Assembly (NCBI GenBank): GCA_963811585.1
Contig: CAWERR010000002.1
Span: forward strand, 62,001-126,000
Direction of reading: 5' to 3'
DNA from: JACDHG01 sp963811585
GTDB lineage: Bacteria > Actinomycetota > Actinomycetes > Propionibacteriales > Nocardioidaceae
Length of the DNA: 64,000 nucleotides
A model generated the notes under the pieces. The model ran no database searches, was not told the DNA's origin, and saw only the letters and a list, made by a program, of their open reading frames with translations. This document shows, one piece after another, positions 55,351 through 64,000 of this stretch. The first letter of the stretch is position 1. Each line of letters opens with the position of its first letter. Made by a program: the position numbers and the translations under genes.

Positions 55351-57259
55351 CAGCGGGTGGCAGGGATGCGGCGGAAGGCGCGCTGGCCTTCGTCACCCAT
55401 GAGGCCGAGCTGTCGGCCCTCGATGCGCAGTGCGATAACTCCGGCGTCGACCGCCATGACGCGCAGCGGCGCCTTGCCCACCACGCGGGTGGAGTCTCCG
55501 TCCGACAGCCAGCCACGGAACGCGAAGTCGCCGTTCGCGTCGGCCACCACGACCCGCGACTCACCGCCACGAGCCATCACCTTGACGAACGTCTGCCGGG
55601 GTTCGGCTGGCGGGACGGGACGGTTGCCGGCGCCCGGCGAGCCGAGGCCCGCGGAATTCTGGGTCGGTGCTACCTCATCGGGAGCAGCGCCGGGGCGGCC
55701 GGACAGATACTGGGCGACACCCCAGATGAGCACGATGACCAACACAGTGGCGATGAGTCCACCCCAGTTGGAGCCGGACGTGCCCCCGCGGACCATGCCC
55801 ATCGTGCCCGAGGTGAGCTCGGCGTCGAACACCGCGCGGGCGTTGATCGGTTGGTCGCCGAACGACTCGTCGTACGTCGCCACGAGCGGCTCGGCGTCGA
55901 TGCCGAGCACTCGGGCCAGCATCCGCAGGTGTCCGCGGGCATAGAAGTCGCCACCGCAGGGCGCGAAATCGTCGACCTCGATCGACTCGATCACGAACGG
56001 CCGGATGCGGGTGCGCTCGGCGAGCTCGTCGACGGTGAGCCCCAGCCGGCGACGCGCGGCGCTGACGGTGCCGCCGATGAGCAGCTCGCCGACAGCGACC
56101 TCGGAGTCGGCCCTTTCCGAGGCGGCGGCGGGGCTATCGCTCTCGTCGACCGTCGCGCCCAGGATGGGGCGGCGCACCTTGCGCATCGCCTTGGCGGACA
56201 GGTCAGTGGTGGCGTCGATGATCAGGGAGACGTTGCCGCGATGGGGATCAGGAGCCTCGCGGGTGGACTCATCGTCGCGTTGGCCGTCTGGGTCGGTGCG
56301 GCGCAGCTCGGCGATCTCGGGCAGAGGCTCGGACTCGGCATACGGGGCAGACAGGGCGAGCATGCCTTCGGTGGTCTGCTCGCGCCGGACGGGCATCGTC
56401 ACCTCCGCACGGCGCGCGGGGTTCGAGAGCGGAGACACTGCGGAGGCTGCCGGTGCCTCGACGTCGGGGCGGCGGCCACTGCGTACGAGCTTCGGTATCG
56501 ACCACGCCAGCTTGCGCGGCGGGGCAGCCAAAGGCCGGGTGGGAGCTGGGCCGGCTACGTCGTCGGGCTCGGTCTCAGCGACCGGCTCGGCGTCAGCGAC
56601 CGGCTCGACGTCAGGGACCAGCGCAGCGACATCGTCGGGTTGCTGGACGGACTCGCGTGCAAACGCCTCGGCGAGCTCGCCAGTCGGCTCAGGCGCTTCG
56701 GTGACGATGCCGGGCGAGGTGACCTCGACCGTCGGCTCTGGCTCTGCCTCAGCGTCAAGGCTGATGATCGGTGCGCGCCCGTCGGCGAGGTGGGCGAGTG
56801 AGCCAGCGACGTCGACGACGGACACGGTCGTCGTGAGGCCGAAGGGGACGACAAGCGGAGCGTCATCACCCACCGGTTGAACGCAGCACCGAGGCGGGAG
56901 CGCAGATTCGCCTGCGCGAGTGCCGCCGCCGGATCGGCTGCGAGGACGGCGACATGCCCGTCGGTGACGCGGCCGCGGTCATCGACCTCCACACTGTCGA
57001 TCTGGTGCCAGGTGAGACCGGTCCAGTCTCCACCGAGCCTGACCCGCAGGCCCGTCTCGTCGGCGACCAGCAGGGGGGTGCGAGCGTCGCCCCAGGCCAG
57101 GGCATGTGCAACGGCAACGACGCCGAGCGCGACGCCGAGAAGCAGGGTGATCTCGCCTTCGGTCTGGCTGAACCGCCAGAGGTAAGCGGCGGCAAACGCC
57201 GCTGCGACGCCGGCGATCAGGCCCATCAGACCGGCACGCCGGCGAATGACCACATTCAT
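55350..57259 (-). CDS. RodZ-like helix-turn-helix membrane protein with N-terminal two-helix/PH-like domain (one frameshift)
   Basis: About 636 residues if joined. From the ATG at 57259: two membrane helices (MGLIAGVAAAFAAAYLWRF, ITLLLGVALGVVAVAHALAW), then a PH-like beta domain (GLRVRLGGDWTGLTWHQIDS). The frame breaks near 56875, where one base seems missing. The second frame continues DDAPLVVPFGLTTTVSVVDV and a long acidic linker, then a Xre-type HTH (LGLTVDELAERTRIRPFVIE, DFAPCGGDFYARGHLRMLAR), a membrane helix (LIATVLVIVLIWGVAQYLSG) and a C-terminal DUF4115-like beta domain. Helix-turn-helix before a membrane helix is the RodZ plan. If the shift is real, there are two proteins. It starts 13 bases after ftsK. 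Confidence 0.75.
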
Positions 57260-57272
57260 GCTTTCCCCCCCA

Positions 57273-59794
57273 CTACTGCTCTCCTTGCAGGCTGGCGATC
57301 ACGTCATCGATGTCGTCGGGCTTGATCAGTACGTCGCGGGCCTTCGAGCCCTCCGACGGCCCGACGATGCCCCGGCTCTCCAGGATGTCCATCAGGCGTC
57401 CAGCCTTCGCGAAACCGACCCGCAGCTTGCGTTGCAGCATCGAGGTCGACCCGAACTGCGTCGACACGACCAGTTCGACGGCCTGGCACACCAAGTCGAG
57501 GTCGTCACCGATGTCGTCGTCGAGGTCGCGCCTGGTCTGCTGCGGCGCGGTCACGTCGTCGCGATAGGTGGGCTGGAGCTGCTGCTTGCAGTGGTCGACG
57601 ACCTGCTTGATCTCCGCCTCGGTGACCCACGCGCCCTGGATCCGCTGCGGCTTGCTCGCTCCCATCGGCAGGAAGAGCCCGTCGCCCTTGCCAACCAGCT
57701 TCTCCGCGCCGGGCTGGTCGAGGATGACGCGGCTGTCGGCGAGCGACGAGGTGGCGAAGGCGAGCCGGCTCGGCACGTTGGCCTTGATTAGCCCGGTGAC
57801 GACGTCGACCGACGGCCGCTGCGTCGCGACCACCAGGTGGATCCCGGCGGCACGCGCCAGCTGGGTGATACGCACGACCGCGTCCTCGACGTCGCGAGGC
57901 GAGATCATCATCAGGTCGGCGAGCTCGTCGACCACGATCATCAGGTAGGGGTACGGCGCCAGCACGCGTTCGCTGCCCGGGGGTGGCTTGATTGCGCCGG
58001 AGCGGACCGCCTTGTTGAAGTCGTCGACGTGGCGGAAGCCGAAGTTGGCCAGGTCGTCATACCGCTGGTCCATCTCGCGGACGACCCACTGCAATGCCTC
58101 GGCGGCCTTCTTGGGGCTAGTGATGATCGGAGTGATCAGGTGCGGGATGCCCTCGTATGCCGTCAGCTCGACCCGCTTGGGGTCCACCATGATCATCCGC
58201 ACCTCGTCGGGGGTGGCGCGCATGAGCAGCGAGCAGATCATCGAGTTGATGAAGCTCGACTTGCCTGAGCCGGTCGCCCCGGCGACGAGCAGGTGGGGCA
58301 TCTTCGCGAGGTTGGAGACGACGAAGCCGCCTTCGACGTCCTTGCCGAGGCCGACCACCATCGGGTGCTGGTCGCCACGTGACGTCGGTGCGCGCAGCAC
58401 ATCGCCCAGCGACACGATCTCCGCGTCGGGGTTGGGGATTTCGACTCCGATGGCGGACTTGCCGGGGATCGGCGACAAGATGCGCACGTCGGCGCTCGCG
58501 ACGGCGTAGGCGATGTTCTTCGACAGCGCGGTGACCTTCTCGACCTTGACCGCCGGGCCGAGCTCGACCTCGTAGCGAGTTACCGTCGGCCCGCGCTTGT
58601 AGCCCGTCACCTGGGCGTCGATGTCGAACTGCTCGAGCACCTCGGTCAGCCGGTCGACGATCGCGTCCGACGCCTGCGACCGGGCCTTGTGGGCACTGCC
58701 CGGCTTGAGGACCTCGTTGCCCGGGAGCGTGTAGGAGATGTCGCCCGACAGGCTGAGCTGCTCGACGCGCTGTGGAAGAGGAGTGTGCGGCGGCGGCTCG
58801 AGTGGCCCGTACTTCGCCACATCCGCAGCGTCGCTGTCCGAGCCACGCTTGGCGAGCTCGCGACCCTCCATGACACCCGGGTCAGGATTCTTGCCTCTCC
58901 GTCGTCGGCGAAGGCGCCGACCCTTCGGCGCGTGCGCGACCGTCTCAGCGGCTGCATCAGCTCGGTTGTGCCGTCTGCGTTGGTCTCCCCGGCAGGGTCT
59001 ACCGGTGTGCGTCCGGTCAGCTTGTCGCGCAGCGCCCTGAGACGGGTCGGGATCTGGTAGACGGGCGTCGCCGTGACCACGAGGACGCCAAACAAGGTGA
59101 GCAGCACGAGGAGAGGTACGGCGATGAGGGTGCTGCGAAACAGGTCGGCGACGAGGGCGGAGCCGACGTAGCCGATGGCGCCACCGGCCTCGCGCATCGC
59201 TTCCTGGCCGCCACCGGGACGTGGCAGGCCGTGCTGGATGTGGATGAGGCCGAGGACACCCAGCAAGATGGCAGCCCAGCCGATCACCGGCCGGCCGGCG
59301 GGTCCGTTGAGTTCTGGTCGGCGCATCATCCGCCATGCAGCGGCAAGCACGAGCAACGGTATGGCGTAGGCCGCGATTCCGACGGAGCCCTCGATGATGG
59401 CGCGGATGGTGTCTCCGACCGATCCAGGCAGCCGCCACCACACGCCCGCAGCGATGATGATAGCGAGCCCGACGAGGCCGAGCCCGATCCCGTCGCGGCG
59501 GTGCTCGGGATCGAGGTCACGTGCCGTCGAGCCGATCCGACGTACGACGGCACCGATCACGTGGGCGACCCCAAGCCAGATGGCTCGAAGCCCGCGGCCG
59601 ATTCCGGTTACGAGCAGGACAAACGGGCCAGGCCCGGTCCGGCGGGTGGCCGGGCGCGAACGAGACCGGGGGCGACTTCTGCCCTTGGCCTTGCTTTTGC
59701 TCGACGACGAGCGTCGGGTCTGGCTACCGGACGCGCCGGATCGAGAGCGTGTTGTGCTCCGCGACCGCGGCGGGGAAGACGTGCGGGTCGCCAT
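57273..59794 (-). CDS. ftsK: DNA translocase FtsK (one frameshift)
   Basis: About 840 residues; pumps chromosomal DNA at the division septum. ATG at 59794; a basic Ser/Arg-rich leader (MATRTSSPPRSRSTTRSRSG), then four membrane helices (FVLLVTGIGRGLRAIWLGVA through STLIAVPLLVLLTLFGVLVV) and a linker. One base is displaced near 58895 (DDGEARILT to KNPDPGVMEGREL). The motor follows: beta domain, then Walker A LLVAGATGSGKSSFINSMIC, Walker B PYLMIVVDELADLMMISPRD, LARAAGIHLVVATQRPSVDV, and a C-terminal gamma winged-helix (LQRKLRVGFAKAGRLMDILE, SRGIVGPSEGSKARDV) that reads KOPS. Followed by the RodZ-like gene. Confidence 0.95.
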
Positions 59795-59888
59795 GGCGTT
59801 GAGGCTACGCGAAGGTCACATCAGTCTCACGCGTAACACGCCGCCCAAAGGTGTGCGCATCGAGCACGCCACCGGACACAATGGCGTC

Positions 59889-60578
59889 ATGACCTTGCTA
59901 CTCGCCGTCACCGGCGTCGCCCCGGCCGTCGGGAAGTCCACGTTGGCGCGCGCGCTGCGGGACTGGCTGCTCGAACGCGGCATGACCGTCGACCATCTCG
60001 AGGAGGATGAGCTGGTCACACGGCCCGAGCTCGCCCCCATCGCCCGGGAGATCGCGGTCCAGGACAGCGTGGGGGTCGACACGCTGGTCGCAACGCTCGG
60101 AGACTTCGTCGACTCCAAGGGTGGTGACGACAGCGCAATCGTGATGGATGGGCTCTTCCCGTTCGTCGCATTGCTGAGCGAGTGGGGGTATGGCGAGCAC
60201 CGCATCGCCGGATTCTGCACCGCCGCCGCGGCTCGTCTCGGCTCGACCAAGGTCATTGTCTGCTACCTCGACGCGAACCCCGGGATCGCGCTGCACGCGG
60301 CCGCGAGCCGTGAGCCACCCGGGTGGCTCGACTGGTACGTCGGCGGGCTCGCTCGCACGAAGACCAACCCGTCGTTCACCGACTTCGAGGCCGCGATGGA
60401 ACGCCTCTCCGACGAGCGGGAGATGACTTTGCGCCTCATCACCGAGCAGGGCTGGGAGCTGGTGACGATCCCCCACGTCGACATGATCGGCGAAGCCGAG
60501 GTCATCAAGCTGGCTCAGGCTGCACTCGAGCCGACGCTCTCCGAGGCCGAGCCCCAACCCCGTCCAGACACCGCCTAA
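59889..60578 (+). CDS. P-loop kinase-like protein of unknown substrate
   Basis: 229 residues; ATG at 59889 (MTLLLAVTGVAPAVGKSTLA). The P-loop is GVAPAVGKST, close to the N-terminus, followed by RALRDWLLERGMTVDHLEED. Other blocks: AIVMDGLFPFVALLSEWGYG (acidic Walker-B-like), TKVIVCYLDANPGIALHAAA, SREPPGWLDWYVGGLARTKT and EREMTLRLITEQGWELVTIP. This plan resembles small-molecule kinases (uridine- or gluconate-kinase-like), but no substrate motif is recognisable. It is divergent from ftsK and has no operon partner. Upstream in-frame codons overlap ftsK and are not used. Confidence 0.78.
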   Translation: MTLLLAVTGVAPAVGKSTLARALRDWLLERGMTVDHLEEDELVTRPELAPIAREIAVQDSVGVDTLVATLGDFVDSKGGDDSAIVMDGLFPFVALLSEWGYGEHRIAGFCTAAAARLGSTKVIVCYLDANPGIALHAAASREPPGWLDWYVGGLARTKTNPSFTDFEAAMERLSDEREMTLRLITEQGWELVTIPHVDMIGEAEVIKLAQAALEPTLSEAEPQPRPDTA

Positions 60579-60630
60579 CCCGCAAATCGGGGTCGCGAGC
60601 GGCCGGATTCGCGGGTTAGCGGGTGTCCGG
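60564..60630. repeat. Nested inverted repeat (CTAACCCGC family, copy 2)
   Basis: Outer CCAGACACC/GGTGTCCGG and inner CTAACCCGC/GCGGGTTAG arms surround AAATCGGGGTCGCGAGCGGCC and GGATT. Same plan as 21541-21607. The left arm includes the last codons and stop of the kinase-like gene; the Eis-like gene ends just beyond. Confidence 0.88.
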
Positions 60631-60646
60631 GCGGTGGCGACTGAGA

Positions 60647-61807
60647 TCAGAAGTAGTCGAGCAGGTAAGCCGGGCGCCCGGCGAAGGCAGCATCCAACAA
60701 CGCGTCAGCCTCGGCGGATCCGCCAGTACCTAGGCCCGCCAGGCGCAGGATCGCCACTGCCGTGCCGGCATACAACGCAGCGACGCCGCCCGCGCTGAAG
60801 CGCACCGCCTCGACGTCGCCGCCAGCCTCGCTCACGAGCTCCCCTCGCCCGTCGACGACGCGCAGCCGCCCGGTGAGCGAGTTGTCGGGCACTTGGGCGT
60901 CCTCGACCGCGATGGGTACGTCGACGTTGAGTCCCGGGGCGAATCCGCGGCCGGCGATCGCGGCTCGCACGTCGAGGAGCCTGATCATCCAGCGGTTCAG
61001 GTTGACCCGCTCGGCGACCGGCTCCCCCAGCAGCTGGTGAACCGGGTCGTCGGGGGCGAGGTAGGCGTCGACCTGCGGTGAGGTGGACGAGCCGGAGCCG
61101 ACGACCGCCCACAGGGCACGAGCCGTCTCGGGTGTCGCCGCCACGATCTGGGAGACGACCAGCCGCTCGTCCTCCCAGCCGTACGTGACGAAACCGTCGT
61201 CGGCGAGGTAGCCGAACACGTTGTTGTCGCGGAGCGACTTGGTCACTTCGGGTAGTGAGTAGATCCGGGGCCCGTTGAGACGGCCAGCGGCATACGCGGC
61301 TCGCATGATCTCGTGGATCGCGCCGGCATCGTCCGGCCCGGCCTCCCGCACAGCGACGGCCCCGCCGCGCAGCTCCCGGAGCAGCCGGGCGTCGATGGTG
61401 TGGCGCGGCTGCCCACCTGCGATCTCCCAACCGCGGCTGCGGTAGACGCGCACCGTTGCCGGGTAGAGGACGGACAGGGGGTAGCCCAGTTCGCGGCCGC
61501 GCTCGATGATGCCGTCCATCAAGGCGCTGCCGACTCCGCGACCCCGGTACTCCGGGGACACGACAACGCCGGCGATGCCTGCCATCGCCAGCTCGCGGCC
61601 GCCCCAGCACTGAGTGAACGCATGGATCATCGCGCGCCCGACGAGCAGGGCGTCGTCATAGACCGCGACGATGCGACGCTCCTCGATGGCCTTGCTGACG
61701 AGGTCGTCCCAGCCGGGTCGCGCCGAGTCGGGCAGCGCACCGAAGGCGCGGGTGCGGATGTCGTAGGACCGACCGATGTCGGCCGGGTCGAGGGACCGTG
61801 TCTCCAT
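60647..61807 (-). CDS. Eis-like GNAT N-acetyltransferase
   Basis: 386 residues; ATG at 61807. Tripartite Eis plan: N-terminal GNAT domain with acetyl-CoA loop AGVVVSPEYRGRGVGSALMD and SVLYPATVRVYRSRGWEIAG, a second GNAT-like domain (VREAGPDDAGAIHEIMRAAY; VTYGWEDERLVVSQIVAATP), and a C-terminal SCP2-like domain (AVRFSAGGVAALYAGTAVAI) ending in AYLLDYF. The terminal carboxylate of the final Phe serves in catalysis in Eis enzymes. Eis proteins acetylate several amines of aminoglycosides or lysine side chains; the natural substrate here is unknown. A different GNAT domain occurs at 27.3 kb. Confidence 0.9.
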   Translation of the reverse strand: METRSLDPADIGRSYDIRTRAFGALPDSARPGWDDLVSKAIEERRIVAVYDDALLVGRAMIHAFTQCWGGRELAMAGIAGVVVSPEYRGRGVGSALMDGIIERGRELGYPLSVLYPATVRVYRSRGWEIAGGQPRHTIDARLLRELRGGAVAVREAGPDDAGAIHEIMRAAYAAGRLNGPRIYSLPEVTKSLRDNNVFGYLADDGFVTYGWEDERLVVSQIVAATPETARALWAVVGSGSSTSPQVDAYLAPDDPVHQLLGEPVAERVNLNRWMIRLLDVRAAIAGRGFAPGLNVDVPIAVEDAQVPDNSLTGRLRVVDGRGELVSEAGGDVEAVRFSAGGVAALYAGTAVAILRLAGLGTGGSAEADALLDAAFAGRPAYLLDYF

Positions 61808-61839
61808 CGGCCCGACCCTAGTTGACCCGTTGGACTACC

Positions 61840-62037
61840 CGCTGATCGAGCTTGTCGAGATCAACACACGCTGATCGAGCCTGTCGAGATCAAAGGGCTC
61901 GACAAGCTCGACCGCGGAGCTGATCCCGCTGATCGAGCCTGTCGAGATCAAGGGTCTCGACAAGCTCGACCGCCGGGGCTAACGTTCCGCTGATCGAGCC
62001 TGTCGAGATCAAAGGGTCTCGACAAGCTCGACCGCCT
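61840..62037. repeat. Cluster of GTCGAGCYTGTCGAGA-family palindromes
   Basis: Four left arms, GATCGAGCTTGTCGAGATC (61843) and GATCGAGCCTGTCGAGATC (61873, 61931, 61991), and three right arms GGTCTCGACAAGCTCGACCG (about 61896, 61953, 62016), often separated by AAAGG or AAGG. At least three complete palindromes lie in tandem. It fills the 247-base gap between the Eis-like gene and the phosphoesterase stop, which otherwise shows no gene. Confidence 0.95.
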
Positions 62038-62054
62038 GAAGAGCTCGCTGCTCG

Positions 62055-62849
62055 TCAGTCGAGGTCGACCACGAGGAGTGGCCCACCGGCATACAGACCG
62101 CCGTCGATGGCCAGGACAAGGTCGTCGGCATAGCGGTACGGCGCCGACACGTCCCCGGGTGCCATGCCCCGGAGGTCGGCGATGATGCTGTGGCCGTGCA
62201 CGATGCGCGAGCCACCCAACGCGCCCATGAGCTCACGGGCGACCGCCGGGCCGGCCTCACCCAGGAACGCGTAGCGGTCGGTGAGGCGCTGCCAGCACGA
62301 CCACGCGTCGTCGGCTTCCGGGCTCGACAGCGCGGCCGCGACACTGGCGTTGATCGCCTCGACGGACTCTCCCCAAAGGAGGTACTCCAGGGTGTCGGAG
62401 TGGAGCATCAGCAGGTCGCCGTCGACGATGATCGCGGGCAGCGACCGGAGCCACTCCAGCTGTGGGCCTGACAACCGCTCCTGGTCGGCAGCGATTCCGC
62501 CGTTACGCATCCACGAGTGGGCGAACGCCTGAGCCCTACCGTCGGAGTCGCCCGGCGCTTGCGGGCCGAACTCGTGCATGCCGATCGCCAAGGCCTCGTG
62601 GTTGCCAAGGAGCGTGCGCACCTCGCCGCCCGCCTCGGCCGCTTGGCCCTCCCACGTCATGATCAGATCGATGACACCGATGCCGTCAGGGCCACGGTCG
62701 AGCAGGTCGCCGAGCACGAACAGCCGGGCGTCTCCGCCCGACCAGGCGCCGCCGTCAACCAGCCCGGCGTCGTGCAGTGCGGCCGTCAGCTGATCTGGGT
62801 GCCCGTGCGGGTCGCTCACCGCGACCCTGCGCGCTGAGTCAGGACTCAT
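62055..62849 (-). CDS. Metallophosphoesterase (Ser/Thr phosphatase/ApaH-like fold)
   Basis: 264 residues; ATG at 62849 overlaps the galE stop by four bases (ATGA). The calcineurin-like metal site is complete: VSDPHGHPDQL (Asp-x-His), LGDLLDRGPDGIG (Asp, Arg), LLGNHEALAIGMHE (Asn-His-Glu), VDGDLLMLHSD (His), and SRIVHGHSII (His-x-His). The first motif is DPH where most members have DIH. Substrate could be phosphoprotein or dinucleoside polyphosphate. It is co-translated after galE. Confidence 0.9.
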   Translation of the reverse strand: MSPDSARRVAVSDPHGHPDQLTAALHDAGLVDGGAWSGGDARLFVLGDLLDRGPDGIGVIDLIMTWEGQAAEAGGEVRTLLGNHEALAIGMHEFGPQAPGDSDGRAQAFAHSWMRNGGIAADQERLSGPQLEWLRSLPAIIVDGDLLMLHSDTLEYLLWGESVEAINASVAAALSSPEADDAWSCWQRLTDRYAFLGEAGPAVARELMGALGGSRIVHGHSIIADLRGMAPGDVSAPYRYADDLVLAIDGGLYAGGPLLVVDLD

Positions 62850-63850
62850 TCGAAACCGAGGATCTCACGCCTTTTCCGCCCCCAGGCGAGCGTGGAGGCG
62901 ATGCCGTCCTGCAGCGTCAGCTCGCTTTTCCAGCCGAGGACGTCGCGCGCCTTGTCGACCTTCGCGTAGGCGCCGATGGCATCGCCCGGCCGCGGCGGCG
63001 CCTCCTTGGTCGGGACCTTGTCGCCGTACTCCGCCTCGAAGGCTGCCAGCAGCTCCCGCACCGTGACGCCCTCGCCCGTGCCCAGGTTGAACACAGTGCT
63101 GGTGGCATCGAGCCCTGACAACACCTCGTCGAACCTCTCGACGGCCACGACGTGGGCGCGGGCGAGGTCCCACACGTGGATGTAGTCACGGATACCGGTG
63201 CCGTCGCGCGTCGGATGCTCGGTGCCGGTGATCGTGAACGCGTCCTTGACCCCCTTGGCCGTGAGCACGAGCTGGCCGATGACGTGGCTCGGCTCCTCGT
63301 CGTAGAGGCCGCTCTCGACGTCGGGATCGGAGCCGATGGGGTTGAAGTAGCGCAAGATGATCGCGCGCAAGTCGGTGCCGCGGCTCATGTCCTCGAGGGC
63401 CATCTCCATCGAGCGTTTGGTGCGCGCGTACGGCGAGGTCGGATTGAGCGGAGACTCCTCGTCGACCTCGAACGTCGGCGACACGTCATACAAGGAGGCG
63501 GTCGACGAGAACACGATCCGGGGCTTGCCGAGGGTGACGAGCTGGTCGAACAGCTCGAGCGACTTCGCGACGTTGTCGCGGTAGTACTCGTAGGGCTGCT
63601 CGACGGACTCGGGGACGACGATCCGCGCTGCCATGTGGATCGTGCACTCGATCTCGGGGTGGTCGTCGACGATGCGCGTGAGCAGGTCGCGGTCGGCGAT
63701 GTCACCCTCGTAGAAGACGCGGTCGCGGATGAACTCCCGCCTGCCCTTGAGCATCGAGTCAAGCAGGATCGGGGTGTGGCCGGCCTGCTCGAGCGCCTTG
63801 GAGGTGACGCTCCCGATATAGCCGGCACCGCCGGTGACCAAGATCTTCAT
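62846..63850 (-). CDS. galE: UDP-glucose 4-epimerase
   Basis: 334 residues; ATG at 63850. Extended SDR: NAD-binding MKILVTGGAGYIGSVTSKAL, AARIVVPESVEQPYEYYRDN, catalytic Tyr-x-x-x-Lys in PTSPYARTKRSMEMALEDM with the Ser in FSSTASLYDVSPTF, RYFNPIGSDPD, and the substrate region EHPTRDGTGIRDYIHVWDLA. Interconverts UDP-glucose and UDP-galactose for galactose use and cell-envelope glycans. Overlaps the downstream phosphoesterase by four bases. Start chosen from the typical MKILVTGGAGYIG opening. Confidence 0.95.
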   Translation of the reverse strand: MKILVTGGAGYIGSVTSKALEQAGHTPILLDSMLKGRREFIRDRVFYEGDIADRDLLTRIVDDHPEIECTIHMAARIVVPESVEQPYEYYRDNVAKSLELFDQLVTLGKPRIVFSSTASLYDVSPTFEVDEESPLNPTSPYARTKRSMEMALEDMSRGTDLRAIILRYFNPIGSDPDVESGLYDEEPSHVIGQLVLTAKGVKDAFTITGTEHPTRDGTGIRDYIHVWDLARAHVVAVERFDEVLSGLDATSTVFNLGTGEGVTVRELLAAFEAEYGDKVPTKEAPPRPGDAIGAYAKVDKARDVLGWKSELTLQDGIASTLAWGRKRREILGFE

Positions 63851-63907
63851 GCGGAGACCCTAGTAGACCGCCCCCCACCGCCGATTCGTCCGACCCGCCG
63901 CAAAGGT

Positions 63908-63985
63908 CCACGGACGCAACACCAGGCACCCCGCAACGTCCGTAACACCGGCCGCCCCAGCGACCACCCGCACGGACGCAAGGTC
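63908..63985. repeat. CACGGACGCAA-family repeat (copies 3 and 4)
   Basis: CCACGGACGCAAC is followed by AACGTCCGTAACACCGGCCG, CCCCAGCGACC and GCACGGACGCAAGG. The right part matches 51462-51512 (inner CCCCAGCGACC, outer ACG arms), with a half copy to its left. It lies upstream of galE, near the window end, and no gene is visible from 63851 to 64000. Confidence 0.82.
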
Positions 63986-64000
63986 GGACGATCGGCGAAG

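Overview
The window is high-GC DNA (roughly 65-70% by eye) from an actinobacterium. Conserved blocks point there: lexA with a divergent LysM gene, dapF-miaA-miaB, recX-recA-DUF3046, clgR-cinA-pgsA-rimO-ftsK, an MT0933-type antitoxin, polyphosphate glucokinase and an Eis-type acetyltransferase. RNase Y together with a Mycobacterium leprae-type RecA intein suggests Propionibacteriales/Nocardioidaceae rather than Mycobacterium, but that rank is inference. I found no tRNA, rRNA, CRISPR array, IS transposase or phage gene.

Layout. 1-7.6 kb: an amine-catabolism locus. GntR regulator, amino acid/amine permease and choline-kinase-like phosphotransferase lie on the minus strand; glutamine-synthetase-like ligase, aldehyde dehydrogenase, SDR oxidoreductase and gamma-glutamyl-GABA hydrolase-type amidase lie on the plus strand. 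8.3-9.8 kb: a secreted M36-like metalloprotease. 9.8-13.7 kb: the SOS pair lysM/lexA, split by a sugar MFS transporter and ppgK. 13.9-23.2 kb: a Rho-N-like small protein, DinG-like helicase, lipoprotein, hflX, dapF, miaA and an M1 peptidase lipoprotein. 23.4-30.5 kb: an orphan antitoxin, LigB-like protein, Nudix, miaB, a sigma-factor remnant, a Nudix-GNAT fusion, a small RTX protein and RNase Y. 30.9-36.4 kb: recX, recA with intein, MFS, DUF3046 and a CPBP protein. 36.5-46 kb: XdhC-like, DUF2993, an MMPL/TetR pair, an ABC-2 exporter and fhs. 46-51.5 kb: lhr and nei2. 51.5-59.8 kb: clgR, cinA, pgsA, rimO, DUF6578, a RodZ-like protein and ftsK. 59.9-63.9 kb: a P-loop kinase-like protein, Eis-like acetyltransferase, metallophosphoesterase and galE.

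Themes. DNA repair is rich: lexA, recA, recX, a DinG-like helicase, lhr and nei2, with good LexA (SOS) boxes before lysM, lexA and recA. Translation and RNA quality genes (miaA, miaB, rimO, hflX, RNase Y) are interleaved. Many same-strand neighbours overlap by 1-4 bases, which indicates translational coupling.

Two window-wide oddities stand out. First, almost every gene in the first 12 kb needs one or more single-base frame corrections, while later genes need few. This looks like local sequence error or very recent decay; I annotate those genes as one locus each. Second, the gaps between genes hold several unrelated families of palindromic or tandem repeats, most with two or more copies in this window alone. 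These are the best candidates for undescribed biology here.
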